A stretch of 31,504 nucleotides of DNA from Candidatus Geocrenenecus sp. JGI 0000106-J15 (lineage in GTDB: Archaea; Thermoproteota; Nitrososphaeria_A; Caldarchaeales; Wolframiiraptoraceae): contig ASPF01000026.1 of NCBI GenBank assembly GCA_000405685.1, positions 4,971 to 36,474 on the forward strand, in the 5' to 3' direction. Of the stretch, positions 1-7,023 are shown piece by piece; the stretch's first letter is position 1, and each line of letters begins with the position of its first letter. The notes below the pieces were generated by a model, which was given only the letters and a program-made list of their open reading frames with translations, did not search any database and had not been told where the DNA came from. The position numbers and the translations under genes were made by a program.

Positions 1-44
1 TAATCTACTATGGATATACGGTCTACGGAGATAAGTGGAGATGG

Positions 45-719
45 ATGGATAAGCTGGAAGACTATGGATATAGGTTTCTGCCACGTAGAGATAAGACTGG
101 TCTAACACCATACCTCCACGGGTTAAGGTCTGCTCTCAAGAAGATAATGGATGAAGCTGACGGCCAGTATGAGCTTGTCTACTACTGTCCAAGTAAGAGG
201 CTTTACGAACTATTATCCAGCTGGGGCGACGGGTACAGAGATAAGATGATCACAGACTTGGTTAATGAGGTTAAAGGGCTCAGCAACAGCATCGGATATA
301 TGAAGATAGTGAAGTCTAAGATAACAAGAATAGAGAAGTGGACTAGGAAGAAAGCAGAAGAGAAGTTTACTGAAGATGTTGAGGAAGTTTTTAGGGAGTG
401 CAGGTCTTGGATAACAAGTGAAGACGGATACATAGTATACATTCTTGATGAGTCAAGCAAACAAATGCCACTGGAATACTTGTCATCCACAGCCATTCGT
501 AGAGAGAACGGTATCAAGGGCGCAATACTTGTCAGAAGCTCTGGAACTATAACGAGACTACTCTATCATTCTCTAAACGGCTCCAAAGAAATACTCGATA
601 AACTGAAGAAGATAGATATAGGATTCGTAAGTGAGTGGCGCGGAACCTATAGAAGCTTATACGTTACAAGGTCTAGCATAGATGATGTTGAAGAATTACT
701 GCTGGAGGTGTCTTCATGA
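45..719 (+). CDS. Hypothetical protein, possibly 5'-truncated by the window edge
   Basis: No family is recognised with confidence. The frame stays open to base 3, so the gene may begin outside the window; the ATG used here has a GGAG-type ribosome site just upstream. The 224-residue product is soluble and charged, with no membrane segment. The N-terminal half alternates strands and helices and contains a stretch around residues 40-65 (LVYYCPSKRLYELLSSW) that faintly recalls an RNase H fold, but no catalytic acidic set can be pointed out, so this is only an impression. The stop overlaps the next gene by ATGA, so the two are probably translated together. Confidence 0.6.
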   Translation: MDKLEDYGYRFLPRRDKTGLTPYLHGLRSALKKIMDEADGQYELVYYCPSKRLYELLSSWGDGYRDKMITDLVNEVKGLSNSIGYMKIVKSKITRIEKWTRKKAEEKFTEDVEEVFRECRSWITSEDGYIVYILDESSKQMPLEYLSSTAIRRENGIKGAILVRSSGTITRLLYHSLNGSKEILDKLKKIDIGFVSEWRGTYRSLYVTRSSIDDVEELLLEVSS

Positions 720-1600
720 TCCTCGATGGATTATCAGAGATGGATATATTGCTGATTATAATTGTCGTCCCAAACATCTTCCTACCATGGATTGACGTCG
801 TCAAGGCTGCTATAACGAGACCACATGACTCCTCGGCATGGCCCGCGATTTCACTCTACTATACATTATTCTCCTTCACAACAATCTTGTTGATCTCTTT
901 ATCCGGCATCCTCACATCTATAAACCGCATCGTAAGCATATTATCAATTATTGCGTTTACATCAATTGTCTCATCAGTGATACTTGGAATGCTATCTGAG
1001 AAGGTTAGGGACAGGTCTATTGTGGGATTGCCGGGACTGAGCCTCCAACCTAAGAAGATTGAGAAAATGGATGTGAAGACATATGCTTCCAATAGACATC
1101 ACTATGAAACAAGTAAGAGTGAGTATTATAGTCGGCCGACTGGACAGAGGCTTAACAAATATGCTCTACCAGAGACCGTGTCTTCTAGAGAGGTTGCTCA
1201 GGGAAGACCTTCAAGACAGAACGTTGTGATGGTTGACGGACAGGTCATCAGCGATAGAGACTACATAAGATACTCGAAGTGGTGTGAAGAGAATTATAGA
1301 TGGCATGTTAGATTAACATATAGCGAGTTCTTAAAAATCAGGGAGACAGTCTCTAAGATTCTATCTACTAGGCTTCTAGACGGAGACTCGGAGATAGGTA
1401 TCCCAGATCTATCAATACTTGTCAGGATCTCTCTAAGAGAAGACTTAAAGGATAGTACTGCATGGGCTGAAGCAATCAAGAAGCTGAATAGATTTGGGCT
1501 AGTCTCAAGAAACTGTAAGCTGATGCCTAGAGGCGTCAAGATCGTTAAAGCCTTGAAGGAGGTTGGGCTGCTTGAGAAGATAGCAGGACAGACCGGATAG
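716..1600 (+). CDS. Membrane protein with C-terminal winged-helix-like region
   Basis: A 294-residue protein of unknown family. Three hydrophobic segments lie at about residues 8-28, 44-66 and 70-93. They are followed by a polar linker (about 100-180) and a charged C-terminal domain (about 185-290) whose helix-helix-strand pattern, ending in LNRFGLVSRNCKLMPRGV, looks like a winged-helix fold; that is an inference. It overlaps the preceding gene by four bases (ATGA), so the pair is likely an operon, perhaps a membrane-tethered regulator with a soluble partner. The gene ends about 45 bases before the inferred left end of element A and appears undamaged by it. Confidence 0.6.
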   Translation: MILDGLSEMDILLIIIVVPNIFLPWIDVVKAAITRPHDSSAWPAISLYYTLFSFTTILLISLSGILTSINRIVSILSIIAFTSIVSSVILGMLSEKVRDRSIVGLPGLSLQPKKIEKMDVKTYASNRHHYETSKSEYYSRPTGQRLNKYALPETVSSREVAQGRPSRQNVVMVDGQVISDRDYIRYSKWCEENYRWHVRLTYSEFLKIRETVSKILSTRLLDGDSEIGIPDLSILVRISLREDLKDSTAWAEAIKKLNRFGLVSRNCKLMPRGVKIVKALKEVGLLEKIAGQTG

Positions 1601-1674
1601 CCTGACACTCACATACCGATGAGCATGGGTGTCCCTCATGCGATATAGAATGGGAGAGAGGGGTTGAAGGAGTC

Positions 1675-1861
1675 GCTCATAGAGGGATTGAGTAACCTCT
1701 ATGAGCAGTTGCGGAGGTCTTGCCTCCGAAAACAAAACAATCGACCCGTGTCTAGGGGACTCAGCTTGGAGCGTGCGTCTGCGCCCAGCTGAGGGGACTG
1801 TATGCGTACGTCTGCGCTACAGTTCCTGCTCCCAGACACGGCTGGAGACTTTCGTCTCCAG
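1675..1861 (+). ncRNA. Hairpin-dense region upstream of element A gene, part 1
   Basis: Several perfect hairpins follow each other in an otherwise AT-rich genome. GCTCATAGAGG (1675-1685) pairs with CCTCTATGAGC (1696-1706). CGGAGG (1712-1717) pairs with CCTCCG (1723-1728). CCGTGTCT (1746-1753) pairs with AGACACGG (1834-1841) and encloses two hairpins: CTCAGCT/AGCTGAG (1760-1766, 1787-1793) and ACTGTA/TACAGT (1797-1802, 1818-1823). CTGGAGAC (1842-1849) pairs with GTCTCCAG (1854-1861) around TTTC. The two enclosed hairpins carry near-identical tips, GCGTGCGTCTGCGC (1771-1784) and GCGTACGTCTGCGC (1804-1817). No known RNA family is recognised. The strand is assumed from the downstream gene. Confidence 0.5.
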
Positions 1862-2032
1862 ACAGCAAACCATCGACCACGCAGATTCACTAAATCCTAG
1901 GACTTCAGAAGATGGTTCCACCAAAGCATAGATGGAAGATGGCGTTGGAGGATAATCGCTAAGTTAGAGAAGCAGAGAAGACGATACCTCAGAAGTCACC
2001 TCCACCACCTGGAAGACGGTCTCAGAGTTGTT

Positions 2033-2260
2033 GGGGGAGCGTGACCCCCGGCCCCCTAAGCGGGGGCCGAGACCTGGGGGCTCAAGCCCGGCCTACCGGC
2101 GGAGCCGATGAAGGCTTATGCCTGAGGCTTATGTCCGGTGAATGCCTGTAGGCCTAGACCCACCCGTTTCAAGGCTGGGTGGTGAAGGTCTATAGGCGAG
2201 TAGCCGGGCTAGAGTCCTCTGGCATAATGCCTGAGACCCGTCTCCGGGGTAGAGGAGGTG
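2033..2260 (+). ncRNA. GC-rich structured region upstream of element A gene, part 2
   Basis: This block is far more GC-rich than its surroundings and folds well by eye. GGGGG/CCCCC (2033-2037, 2045-2049). GGCCCCC/GGGGGCC (2050-2056, 2062-2068). A long-range helix AGCCCGG (2085-2091) with CCGGGCT (2204-2210). Within it, GGCCTAC (2090-2096) with GTAGGCC (2148-2154), partly competing with the previous helix. TAGACC-CACCC (2155-2165) with GGGTG (2177-2181) and GGTCTA (2187-2192). It ends just before the IS110-like gene. In IS110 elements a guide RNA is encoded in the left non-coding end, so this could be such an RNA, but element B has no counterpart here. It does not match RNase P RNA, SRP RNA, 5S rRNA or tRNA consensus motifs that I know. 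Confidence 0.5.
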
Positions 2261-2294
2261 ATGCAGCATGGAGAAGTGGGATGGAGAGTTGAAG

Positions 2295-3206
2295 ATGGCT
2301 AAGACTGTATTCATTGATGTTTCATGGACTGCTGGTGGTAAGCGTAAGAGAGCTAGGCAGGGACAGCCACATATAGTCTTTGATGGGAAGAGGTTCTACG
2401 AGGTCGATAGATTAACTGAGTTAAGGGATGCTAGAGAAGTCTACATTGATGCATTATTTCCAGCAATATATCCTGACATTCTAAGACTGTTAAAGAATGG
2501 AGTGAAAGTATTCCTATTAACGAATACAAAGATTTTGAAGAAGCTCAGGCTAGAGAATAATCTGAGGAAGACCCATCAGAATGATGCATTCATTCTCTCA
2601 CGAATTCCGAAGGAGTGGTTTAGAGAATTGACCATTGAAGAAATAAAATTCAAGATGAAGCTGAGACCAGTGATAAAGAAGTATGAGTGGCTGGCGAGAT
2701 GGAAGAGTACTTTGAAGGGATTGATAACTAAGGGATTCGATTACAATTTCAGAGAATCCATAAGATTAATACAAAAAGACTTGAAGAAGACTGTTAAAGA
2801 GATTATCTCTACTGTCTCCAACAGCCGTTATACAGAGGTCTATCGGAGGGTCTGTGATATTCTCCGAATCAAAGATAGCGTTGAAGTCGCAGTATTAATA
2901 ATGGAGTTGCCCTTGCATCTTGGTGTAGGAAAACTGAGAGCATATCTAGGGCTTAATCCAGTAAAAAACAACAACCACTATAATCGACGACTAAGACGAC
3001 ATCTAGAAGCTCTCGCCTATAACATCTTCATCAATAACTATAGAAGGAAGAAGGATGAATCAAAAGAATTCATTAATATTTTAAAGAATGCTTCTTCTAA
3101 GGGTGAAGCCATACTGAGAATACAGCTGACGATATTAAGAATTTTACGGAAGACATGGATTGAAGCTGAGAATAACCAAACCAATGAAAGGCTTGCCGGC
3201 CAATGA
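2295..3206 (+). CDS. IS110-like (DEDD) transposase relative, element A
   Basis: A 303-residue protein read from ATG 2295 (MAK), which has GGAGAG upstream and matches the conserved start of its paralogue at 11499; the frame is open a further nine codons. The layout fits IS110 family transposases: an N-terminal RuvC-like strand with D8 (VFIDVS), an acidic residue in VYIDALF (D52), and the region NLRKTHQNDAF, which corresponds to the family motif K-T-D-x-x-D-A. The first aspartate of that motif is His94 here; D97 remains. A charged helical middle leads to the C-terminal domain with YLGLNP (216-221). The usual serine-glycine stretch after this motif is absent. About 45% identical by eye to the element B protein. 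Its last codons form the 5' arm of the RNA stem at 3189. Confidence 0.7.
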   Translation: MAKTVFIDVSWTAGGKRKRARQGQPHIVFDGKRFYEVDRLTELRDAREVYIDALFPAIYPDILRLLKNGVKVFLLTNTKILKKLRLENNLRKTHQNDAFILSRIPKEWFRELTIEEIKFKMKLRPVIKKYEWLARWKSTLKGLITKGFDYNFRESIRLIQKDLKKTVKEIISTVSNSRYTEVYRRVCDILRIKDSVEVAVLIMELPLHLGVGKLRAYLGLNPVKNNNHYNRRLRRHLEALAYNIFINNYRRKKDESKEFINILKNASSKGEAILRIQLTILRILRKTWIEAENNQTNERLAGQ

Positions 3207-3328
3207 ACAGTAAAAGCTGTGAGGCCGGCAAGCCTTCAAGAGGCTCTCCCTGTATTCTACATACAGGGTTTCTATCCTAATAGCTTGCCGTACCTCATGG
3301 CTACTAGAGCTCATTGGCCGGCAAGCCT
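3189..3328 (+). ncRNA. Structured RNA of element A with 14/14-nt internal loop (bridge/seekRNA-like)
   Basis: AGGCTTGCCGGCCAATGA (3189-3206, ending in the stop codon) pairs perfectly with 3311-3328. A conserved 9/9-nt internal loop follows (3207-3215 ending GTAAAA; 3302-3310 TACTAGAGC). Then comes the stem GCTGTGAGG (3216-3224) with CCTCATGGC (3293-3301, two G-U pairs) and CGGCAAGC (3226-3233) with GCTTGCCG (3283-3290). This is followed by an internal loop of 14 nt on each side, CTTCAAGAGGCTCT (3234-3247) and TTTCTATCCTAATA (3269-3282), capped by CCCTGTA/TACAGGG around a 7-nt loop. The same architecture with compensatory stem changes occurs at 12382-12496. GGCCGGCAAGCCT also occurs as a direct repeat (3224-3236 and 3316-3328), so alternative pairings exist. 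Confidence 0.7.
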
Positions 3329-3356
3329 CTCTCCCTATTTTATATTTTAGTATTAT

Positions 3357-3470
3357 TCAAGGGTTTAGTAGTCGTAGCTCGATGTATCCTTCTCTTAGCC
3401 CTAATAATCTAATTTCATCATTTAATAGACGTCTACTTGAGATCTTGATCTTGATTAATTTATTAAAAGC
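3357..3470 (-). pseudogene. C-terminal remnant of an unidentified gene
   Basis: On the minus strand 37 sense codons with normal local codon use end in TGA. The peptide includes KIKISSRRLLNDEIRLLG and EGYIELRLLNP and has no start; the frame is closed upstream by a stop at 3471-3473. It starts right beside the right end of element A and reads like the tail of a real protein rather than random sequence. With the membrane fragment at 3641-3930 it suggests that this interval once held functional minus-strand genes. No function can be assigned. Confidence 0.35.
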
Positions 3471-3640
3471 TTATTCTAAGAGTGTACAAACTTTACACTA
3501 AATAGGAAAATAGTAATCTCCATTTAACCTTAATACTATATAAGTAAACCTAGGTCGACTAAAGTAAACTTCTCTATATTCTCTAAGATGAGCTCACGGA
3601 AATTCTTTTTCCTAAAACAATGGCGTTTTAAGAGTATATT

Positions 3641-3930
3641 TCATCTGAAATCCTTAGGTCTCTTCTTAACCATTGCTTGTAAAACCCATGGTTCTTTAAG
3701 ATTTAAGAATAGACCTTGCTTACAGAAATCCTTCACGAGGAATATTGATAGAAGCAAGCTTAGAGCTACATGTAATATATTGTAGACTGCAGTAAAGGCT
3801 AAGATTAGAAGTAAGCCTCCTAAATCTAACTTCTATTTCTAAGCCTAGTACTATGGATAGAGATTTTACGGCAAATTCTAGGAAGAAAGGCGCAACCATT
3901 ACTAAGACTAAGTAGTTAGAGGAGGTTATA
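3641..3930 (-). pseudogene. Remnant of a membrane protein gene with a frameshift
   Basis: Two minus-strand frames together read like one small membrane protein. The upstream part (from about 3930 through ATG 3899) gives VLVMVAPFFLEFAVKSLSIV. After a frame change near 3830 the downstream part gives LLLILAFTAVYNILHVALSL, then FCKQGLFLNLKEPWVL, and ends KRPKDFR at 3641. Two or three hydrophobic helices are evident. The frame change and the lack of a clean start mark it as broken. The forward-strand reading frames here look like chance openings. The family is unknown. Confidence 0.45.
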
Positions 3931-4034
3931 TCTAGAGATCATATTTGGATGGTTTGAGGAAGATGTTTTATAACTCTTGAAAATTAGACACTAACCTTAG
4001 TTAAGATGCTGTTTCGCAGACAGTATCTATTTGG

Positions 4035-4079
4035 AAAAATATAAAAAAACCTAAGAATATCTTTTAGCAGAAGAGAGGT
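4035..4079 (+). promoter_or_regulatory. Promoter and ribosome site of the ABC operon
   Basis: An A/T-rich TATA-like stretch AAAATATAAAAA (about 4036-4047) lies about 25-30 bases before the likely transcript start. GAGAGGT (4073-4079) is a good ribosome site nine bases before TTG 4089 and supports that unusual start codon. Confidence 0.5.
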
Positions 4080-4088
4080 ATTAAGAAC

Positions 4089-4319
4089 TTGAGCCGCGAC
4101 ACGCTAATTGGTATAGTGGTACTTATTTTATCGGTAGTAAGGATAGTAGCTTATAATTGGCTACTATTCTTTACTGAGTGGAGTTTGATGGTATTAAAGA
4201 TAACTGCATTTATCGCTGTCACAAGCGTTCTCGCAATCTCTCAATATTTGCCTAAGCCTCTTGAAGAGAAGTTTATCGAAGAATTGAAAGAAGAGATCGT
4301 AGAGGTGGTGTTCTCATGA
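4089..4319 (+). CDS. Small membrane protein at head of ABC operon
   Basis: A 76-residue protein starting at TTG behind a GAGAGGT ribosome site. Two hydrophobic helices at about residues 5-25 and 30-52 are followed by a short acidic/basic tail (EEKFIEELKEEIVE). It overlaps the ATPase gene by ATGA, so it belongs to the operon. The family is not recognised; as the first gene before an ATPase, an extracellular protein and a permease it may be an accessory membrane subunit. The codons for PKPLEEK (4251-4266) contain a 12-base complement to one internal loop of the element A RNA (see findings). Confidence 0.65.
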   Translation: MSRDTLIGIVVLILSVVRIVAYNWLLFFTEWSLMVLKITAFIAVTSVLAISQYLPKPLEEKFIEELKEEIVEVVFS

Positions 4320-5011
4320 GTAGTGATAAGCCTGTAATAGAATTGATAGATTTAAAGAAGATTTATTACTCAAATGGTATACCGACTCCTGCGCTAAGAG
4401 GAGTAAATCTAAGAGTAATGGATGGAGAATTCTTAGCAATTGTCGGTCCATCTGGCAGTGGTAAATCAACACTATTGAACATGATAGGTGTACTGGATAG
4501 ACCGACCAGCGGCAAGGTCTTCATAGATGGAATAGATATCTCTAAGCTATCTGACGATGGTTTAGCAGAACTTAGAAATAAGAAAATAGGATTCATATTC
4601 CAAACATATAATCTTCTAGCCAGGATATCTGTACTAAGAAATGTAGAGCTTCCATTAATTGTTAGAGGGGTCTCACCACAAGAAAGGAGAAAGAAAGCAT
4701 TAAATGCTCTTGAAGAAGTTGGGCTTAAAGATAAAGCATTTAATAAGCCTACACAGCTGAGCGGTGGAGAACAACAACGGGTAGCTATTGCTAGAGCATT
4801 AGTAAGCGATCCAAAGATACTTCTAGCAGATGAACCCACTGGAAACCTAGATTCAACAAATGCTAAAATAATTGCTGAGATATTTAATAAACTAAACCAT
4901 AAAGGTAGAACGATAGTTATGGTAACACATAATATGGAGATGGCCTCTTATGCTAAGAGAATAGTCTATCTTAGGGATGGTATGATAGAAAAAGAGGTGG
5001 TAAATACATGA
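4316..5011 (+). CDS. ABC transporter ATPase, LolD/MacB type
   Basis: A 231-residue cytoplasmic ATPase that would power the FtsX-like permease encoded at 7010. All nucleotide-binding motifs are intact: Walker A GPSGSGKST (44-52), Q-loop glutamine 96 (FIFQTYNLL), signature LSGGEQQR (148-155), Walker B ILLADEP (168-174), D-loop NLD (177-179) and the switch histidine in VTHN (205). The FQTYNLL stretch and the length are typical of the LolD/MacB/FtsE group (COG1136), which drives mechanical or export tasks rather than solute import. It overlaps the genes on both sides by four bases, indicating translational coupling. Confidence 0.93.
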   Translation: MSSDKPVIELIDLKKIYYSNGIPTPALRGVNLRVMDGEFLAIVGPSGSGKSTLLNMIGVLDRPTSGKVFIDGIDISKLSDDGLAELRNKKIGFIFQTYNLLARISVLRNVELPLIVRGVSPQERRKKALNALEEVGLKDKAFNKPTQLSGGEQQRVAIARALVSDPKILLADEPTGNLDSTNAKIIAEIFNKLNHKGRTIVMVTHNMEMASYAKRIVYLRDGMIEKEVVNT

Positions 5012-7023
5012 AGATGAATAATCAATCTATCTTTATAATTATATTAATTGTTATAATGAGCATCTTACAGGCAATAAGCTTTGAAACTGTAAATGCTAGC
5101 AGAAGTATAGAGATCCTTGATTATTATTGGGGGAAGGCAGGAGAAGAATATGCAGTGATCCCTGGAGACAAGAATGTTAAGCTAACACTAGTTATACAGA
5201 ATAATGAGGATACCACGATATGCGGTCTTGAAGCAAAAATATTCGAGAAAGACAGAAGCATCCCATACCCATTTAGAGATAAAGATGGTAGAAACATTAT
5301 TTCAAGCTATTACGATGGCCATATCCGTGTAGGAGAAGCGAGAAGCATAGAATTTGATGTTTCCATAAATCCAGAAGCTCAACCAGGATACTATGATGTA
5401 AACGTATACTTTACATACATGGATTGTGAAGATCCAGACTACCCAGTGCTTTCAACTTGGACTAGCATTACCTTAAGAGTATGGGATTATCCTGAAATAA
5501 GCGTAGTCGATTCAAGATGGGTTACACAAGATGACTCACCTACATTTGCTGGTCCAGGAGATTATGCAAAATTCCTTAAACTAACCTTACATGTTCCAAG
5601 ATACTATTCAGCTTCAAATATCAAAGCAATACTTCATCTTTCAGAATACTTTACAAACCTAACCAGAGGGAGCATAGTTGAAGAATTTTATACAGGTCAA
5701 GTATTAGGAGGCCAAGTATTCACATTAAGATTTGGATTAAATGTTGCTGAGAACACACCTACCGGGGTACACACCCTTAGGTTATCTTTAAAATATTATG
5801 ATCGATGGCTCACTGAGGTAGAGCAGGAGATTCAAGTACCTGTAAAGATCAGTGGATTCGGAGATCTCGATATAGATCTACAAGGTATGCTAATTTCTGC
5901 AGGTTCTCTAACGAATGCTGAGATAACTATCAAGAATAAAGGTACTGCGCCTATATACTCTATAAAATCTAGAGTTTTAGCAGAGGGAGGACTAATAATC
6001 TTATCTGAAATCACAAAAGAAGTAGAGATTCTTAACCCAGGTGAATCAATAATGTTTAAACCATTAGTATTTGCTCCACCAATTCTGCCTGAAGGATCTT
6101 ACGCATTAACTCTTACAGTAAATTACCTAGAATCTTCAGGAATACCGAAGACTGAGACTAGAGGTATAGGTGTATATGTCCGGCGTACACCGGAGATAGG
6201 CTTAACCTCATATGTTGAGGGCGAACCTCTAACAACCTCTAGGACTTCGATAGTAAACATAGTCTTGAAGAATCTATATGAGGGTCCAGTAACTGAAGTT
6301 AAGATGGCGCTCTCTTTGAGAGGTCTCCCAATAATTATCTCTAGTGGAGATCAGAATGCTTATTTCCCAGAGATAAAGCCTGGAGAAGAAGTAAGAATTC
6401 CGCTAGAATTACTTGTATCACCGAAGGCTGAAGAAACAGTCTACGAAGGTAGCTTAACGGTCTCATATAGAGACCCATATGGACAACCTAGAGCAGACAG
6501 TCTTTCACTACCTCTAGTAGTTAAGGGATTAATTGAACTATCATTTAGACAGCTCCAGCCAGGCTCATCTAAGATTTACCCTGGACAGATTGTAGATATT
6601 CTTGGAGAGGTCTTAAACAGTGGAACCATAACGGCGAGATTAACAGATGTCAAGCTAGTTTTAGAAGATCCATTAATTCCTACACAATATTCATTATACT
6701 ATATCGGTGATGTATCTCCCTATTCTACATCATCATTTACTTTATCATTTAGAGTATCGGATGATGCTAAGCCTGGAAAATATAGACTAAAGATAGTAGC
6801 TAAAGCTGAGAATACGTATGGTGATAAGATTGAAACATGGGGAGTATTAGAAGTAAATGTTGAAGAGAAGCCTCTGGAAAGCTCTACATCGATAAAGCCT
6901 AGTGAACAACTATTCGGTTTAAGTATTCAACAGCTATTCTTCATTATAATAATCCTTGCTGTGACAATAGTTATCTTGGGATATATGGTCGTCAGGAGGA
7001 GGAAGAAGATTGAGATTCCTTGA
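5008..7023 (+). CDS. Secreted, membrane-anchored protein with repeated beta-sandwich (NEW3/CARDB-like) domains
   Basis: A 671-residue protein with an N-terminal signal segment (about residues 8-30, likely cut after VNA), a long extracellular part, and one C-terminal helix (about 642-664) followed by the basic anchor RRRKK. The ectodomain is built of several beta-sandwich repeats with the spacing of NEW3/CARDB-type modules: phrases such as LTLVIQNNED, ITIKNKGTAPI and VLNSGTITARL, each followed by a G-E/PGE turn and a YxLxIxV strand. Such COG1361-like proteins often accompany FtsX-type ABC systems in archaea. Here it sits between the ATPase and permease, so it probably forms the outer part of the complex, perhaps binding an envelope or extracellular ligand. 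Confidence 0.8.
   Translation: MKMNNQSIFIIILIVIMSILQAISFETVNASRSIEILDYYWGKAGEEYAVIPGDKNVKLTLVIQNNEDTTICGLEAKIFEKDRSIPYPFRDKDGRNIISSYYDGHIRVGEARSIEFDVSINPEAQPGYYDVNVYFTYMDCEDPDYPVLSTWTSITLRVWDYPEISVVDSRWVTQDDSPTFAGPGDYAKFLKLTLHVPRYYSASNIKAILHLSEYFTNLTRGSIVEEFYTGQVLGGQVFTLRFGLNVAENTPTGVHTLRLSLKYYDRWLTEVEQEIQVPVKISGFGDLDIDLQGMLISAGSLTNAEITIKNKGTAPIYSIKSRVLAEGGLIILSEITKEVEILNPGESIMFKPLVFAPPILPEGSYALTLTVNYLESSGIPKTETRGIGVYVRRTPEIGLTSYVEGEPLTTSRTSIVNIVLKNLYEGPVTEVKMALSLRGLPIIISSGDQNAYFPEIKPGEEVRIPLELLVSPKAEETVYEGSLTVSYRDPYGQPRADSLSLPLVVKGLIELSFRQLQPGSSKIYPGQIVDILGEVLNSGTITARLTDVKLVLEDPLIPTQYSLYYIGDVSPYSTSSFTLSFRVSDDAKPGKYRLKIVAKAENTYGDKIETWGVLEVNVEEKPLESSTSIKPSEQLFGLSIQQLFFIIIILAVTIVILGYMVVRRRKKIEIP

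Larger units (their letters stand above)
1644..3344 (+). mobile_element. Element A: IS110-like unit (left end, structured DNA, gene, 3' RNA)
   Basis: The boundaries are inferred. The left end carries GGGAGAGAGG (1652-1661) and the right end its exact inverted copy CCTCTCTCCC (3326-3335). The bases at 1647-1690 align with the left end of element B at about 11066-11110 (shared AGAGAGG, GTTG, AGGAG, GCT, AGAGGG blocks). The right ends of A and B are also alike for about 20 bases past the RNA stem, then diverge. Order: left end, GC-rich hairpin region, IS110-like gene at 2295, RNA overlapping its stop. A possible remnant of the first ORF of element B starts at TTG 1664 but is cut short by the GC-rich segment. 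No target duplication was found; IS110 elements usually make none or very short ones. Confidence 0.5.

Noticed and set aside
1701..1931. Forward and reverse reading frames within the GC-rich hairpin block
   Set aside because: Cysteine/serine/arginine-rich peptides without family likeness, fully explained by the RNA-like hairpins.
1943..2043. A peptide-like frame (IIAKLEKQRRRYLRSHLHHLE) between the two hairpin blocks
   Set aside because: It reads like a basic helix but is short, lacks a start and runs into the GC-rich stems; it may be a relic but cannot be supported.
2033..2260. RNase P RNA, SRP RNA or a tRNA in the GC-rich block
   Set aside because: The conserved GAGGAAAGUCC/ACAGAA elements of RNase P, the GGAAGGAGCAG of SRP domain IV and a 7-nt T-loop are all missing on both strands.
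3588..3785. A 65-codon forward reading frame
   Set aside because: The opposite strand carries a coherent membrane protein remnant over the same bases, so the forward frame is a chance opening.
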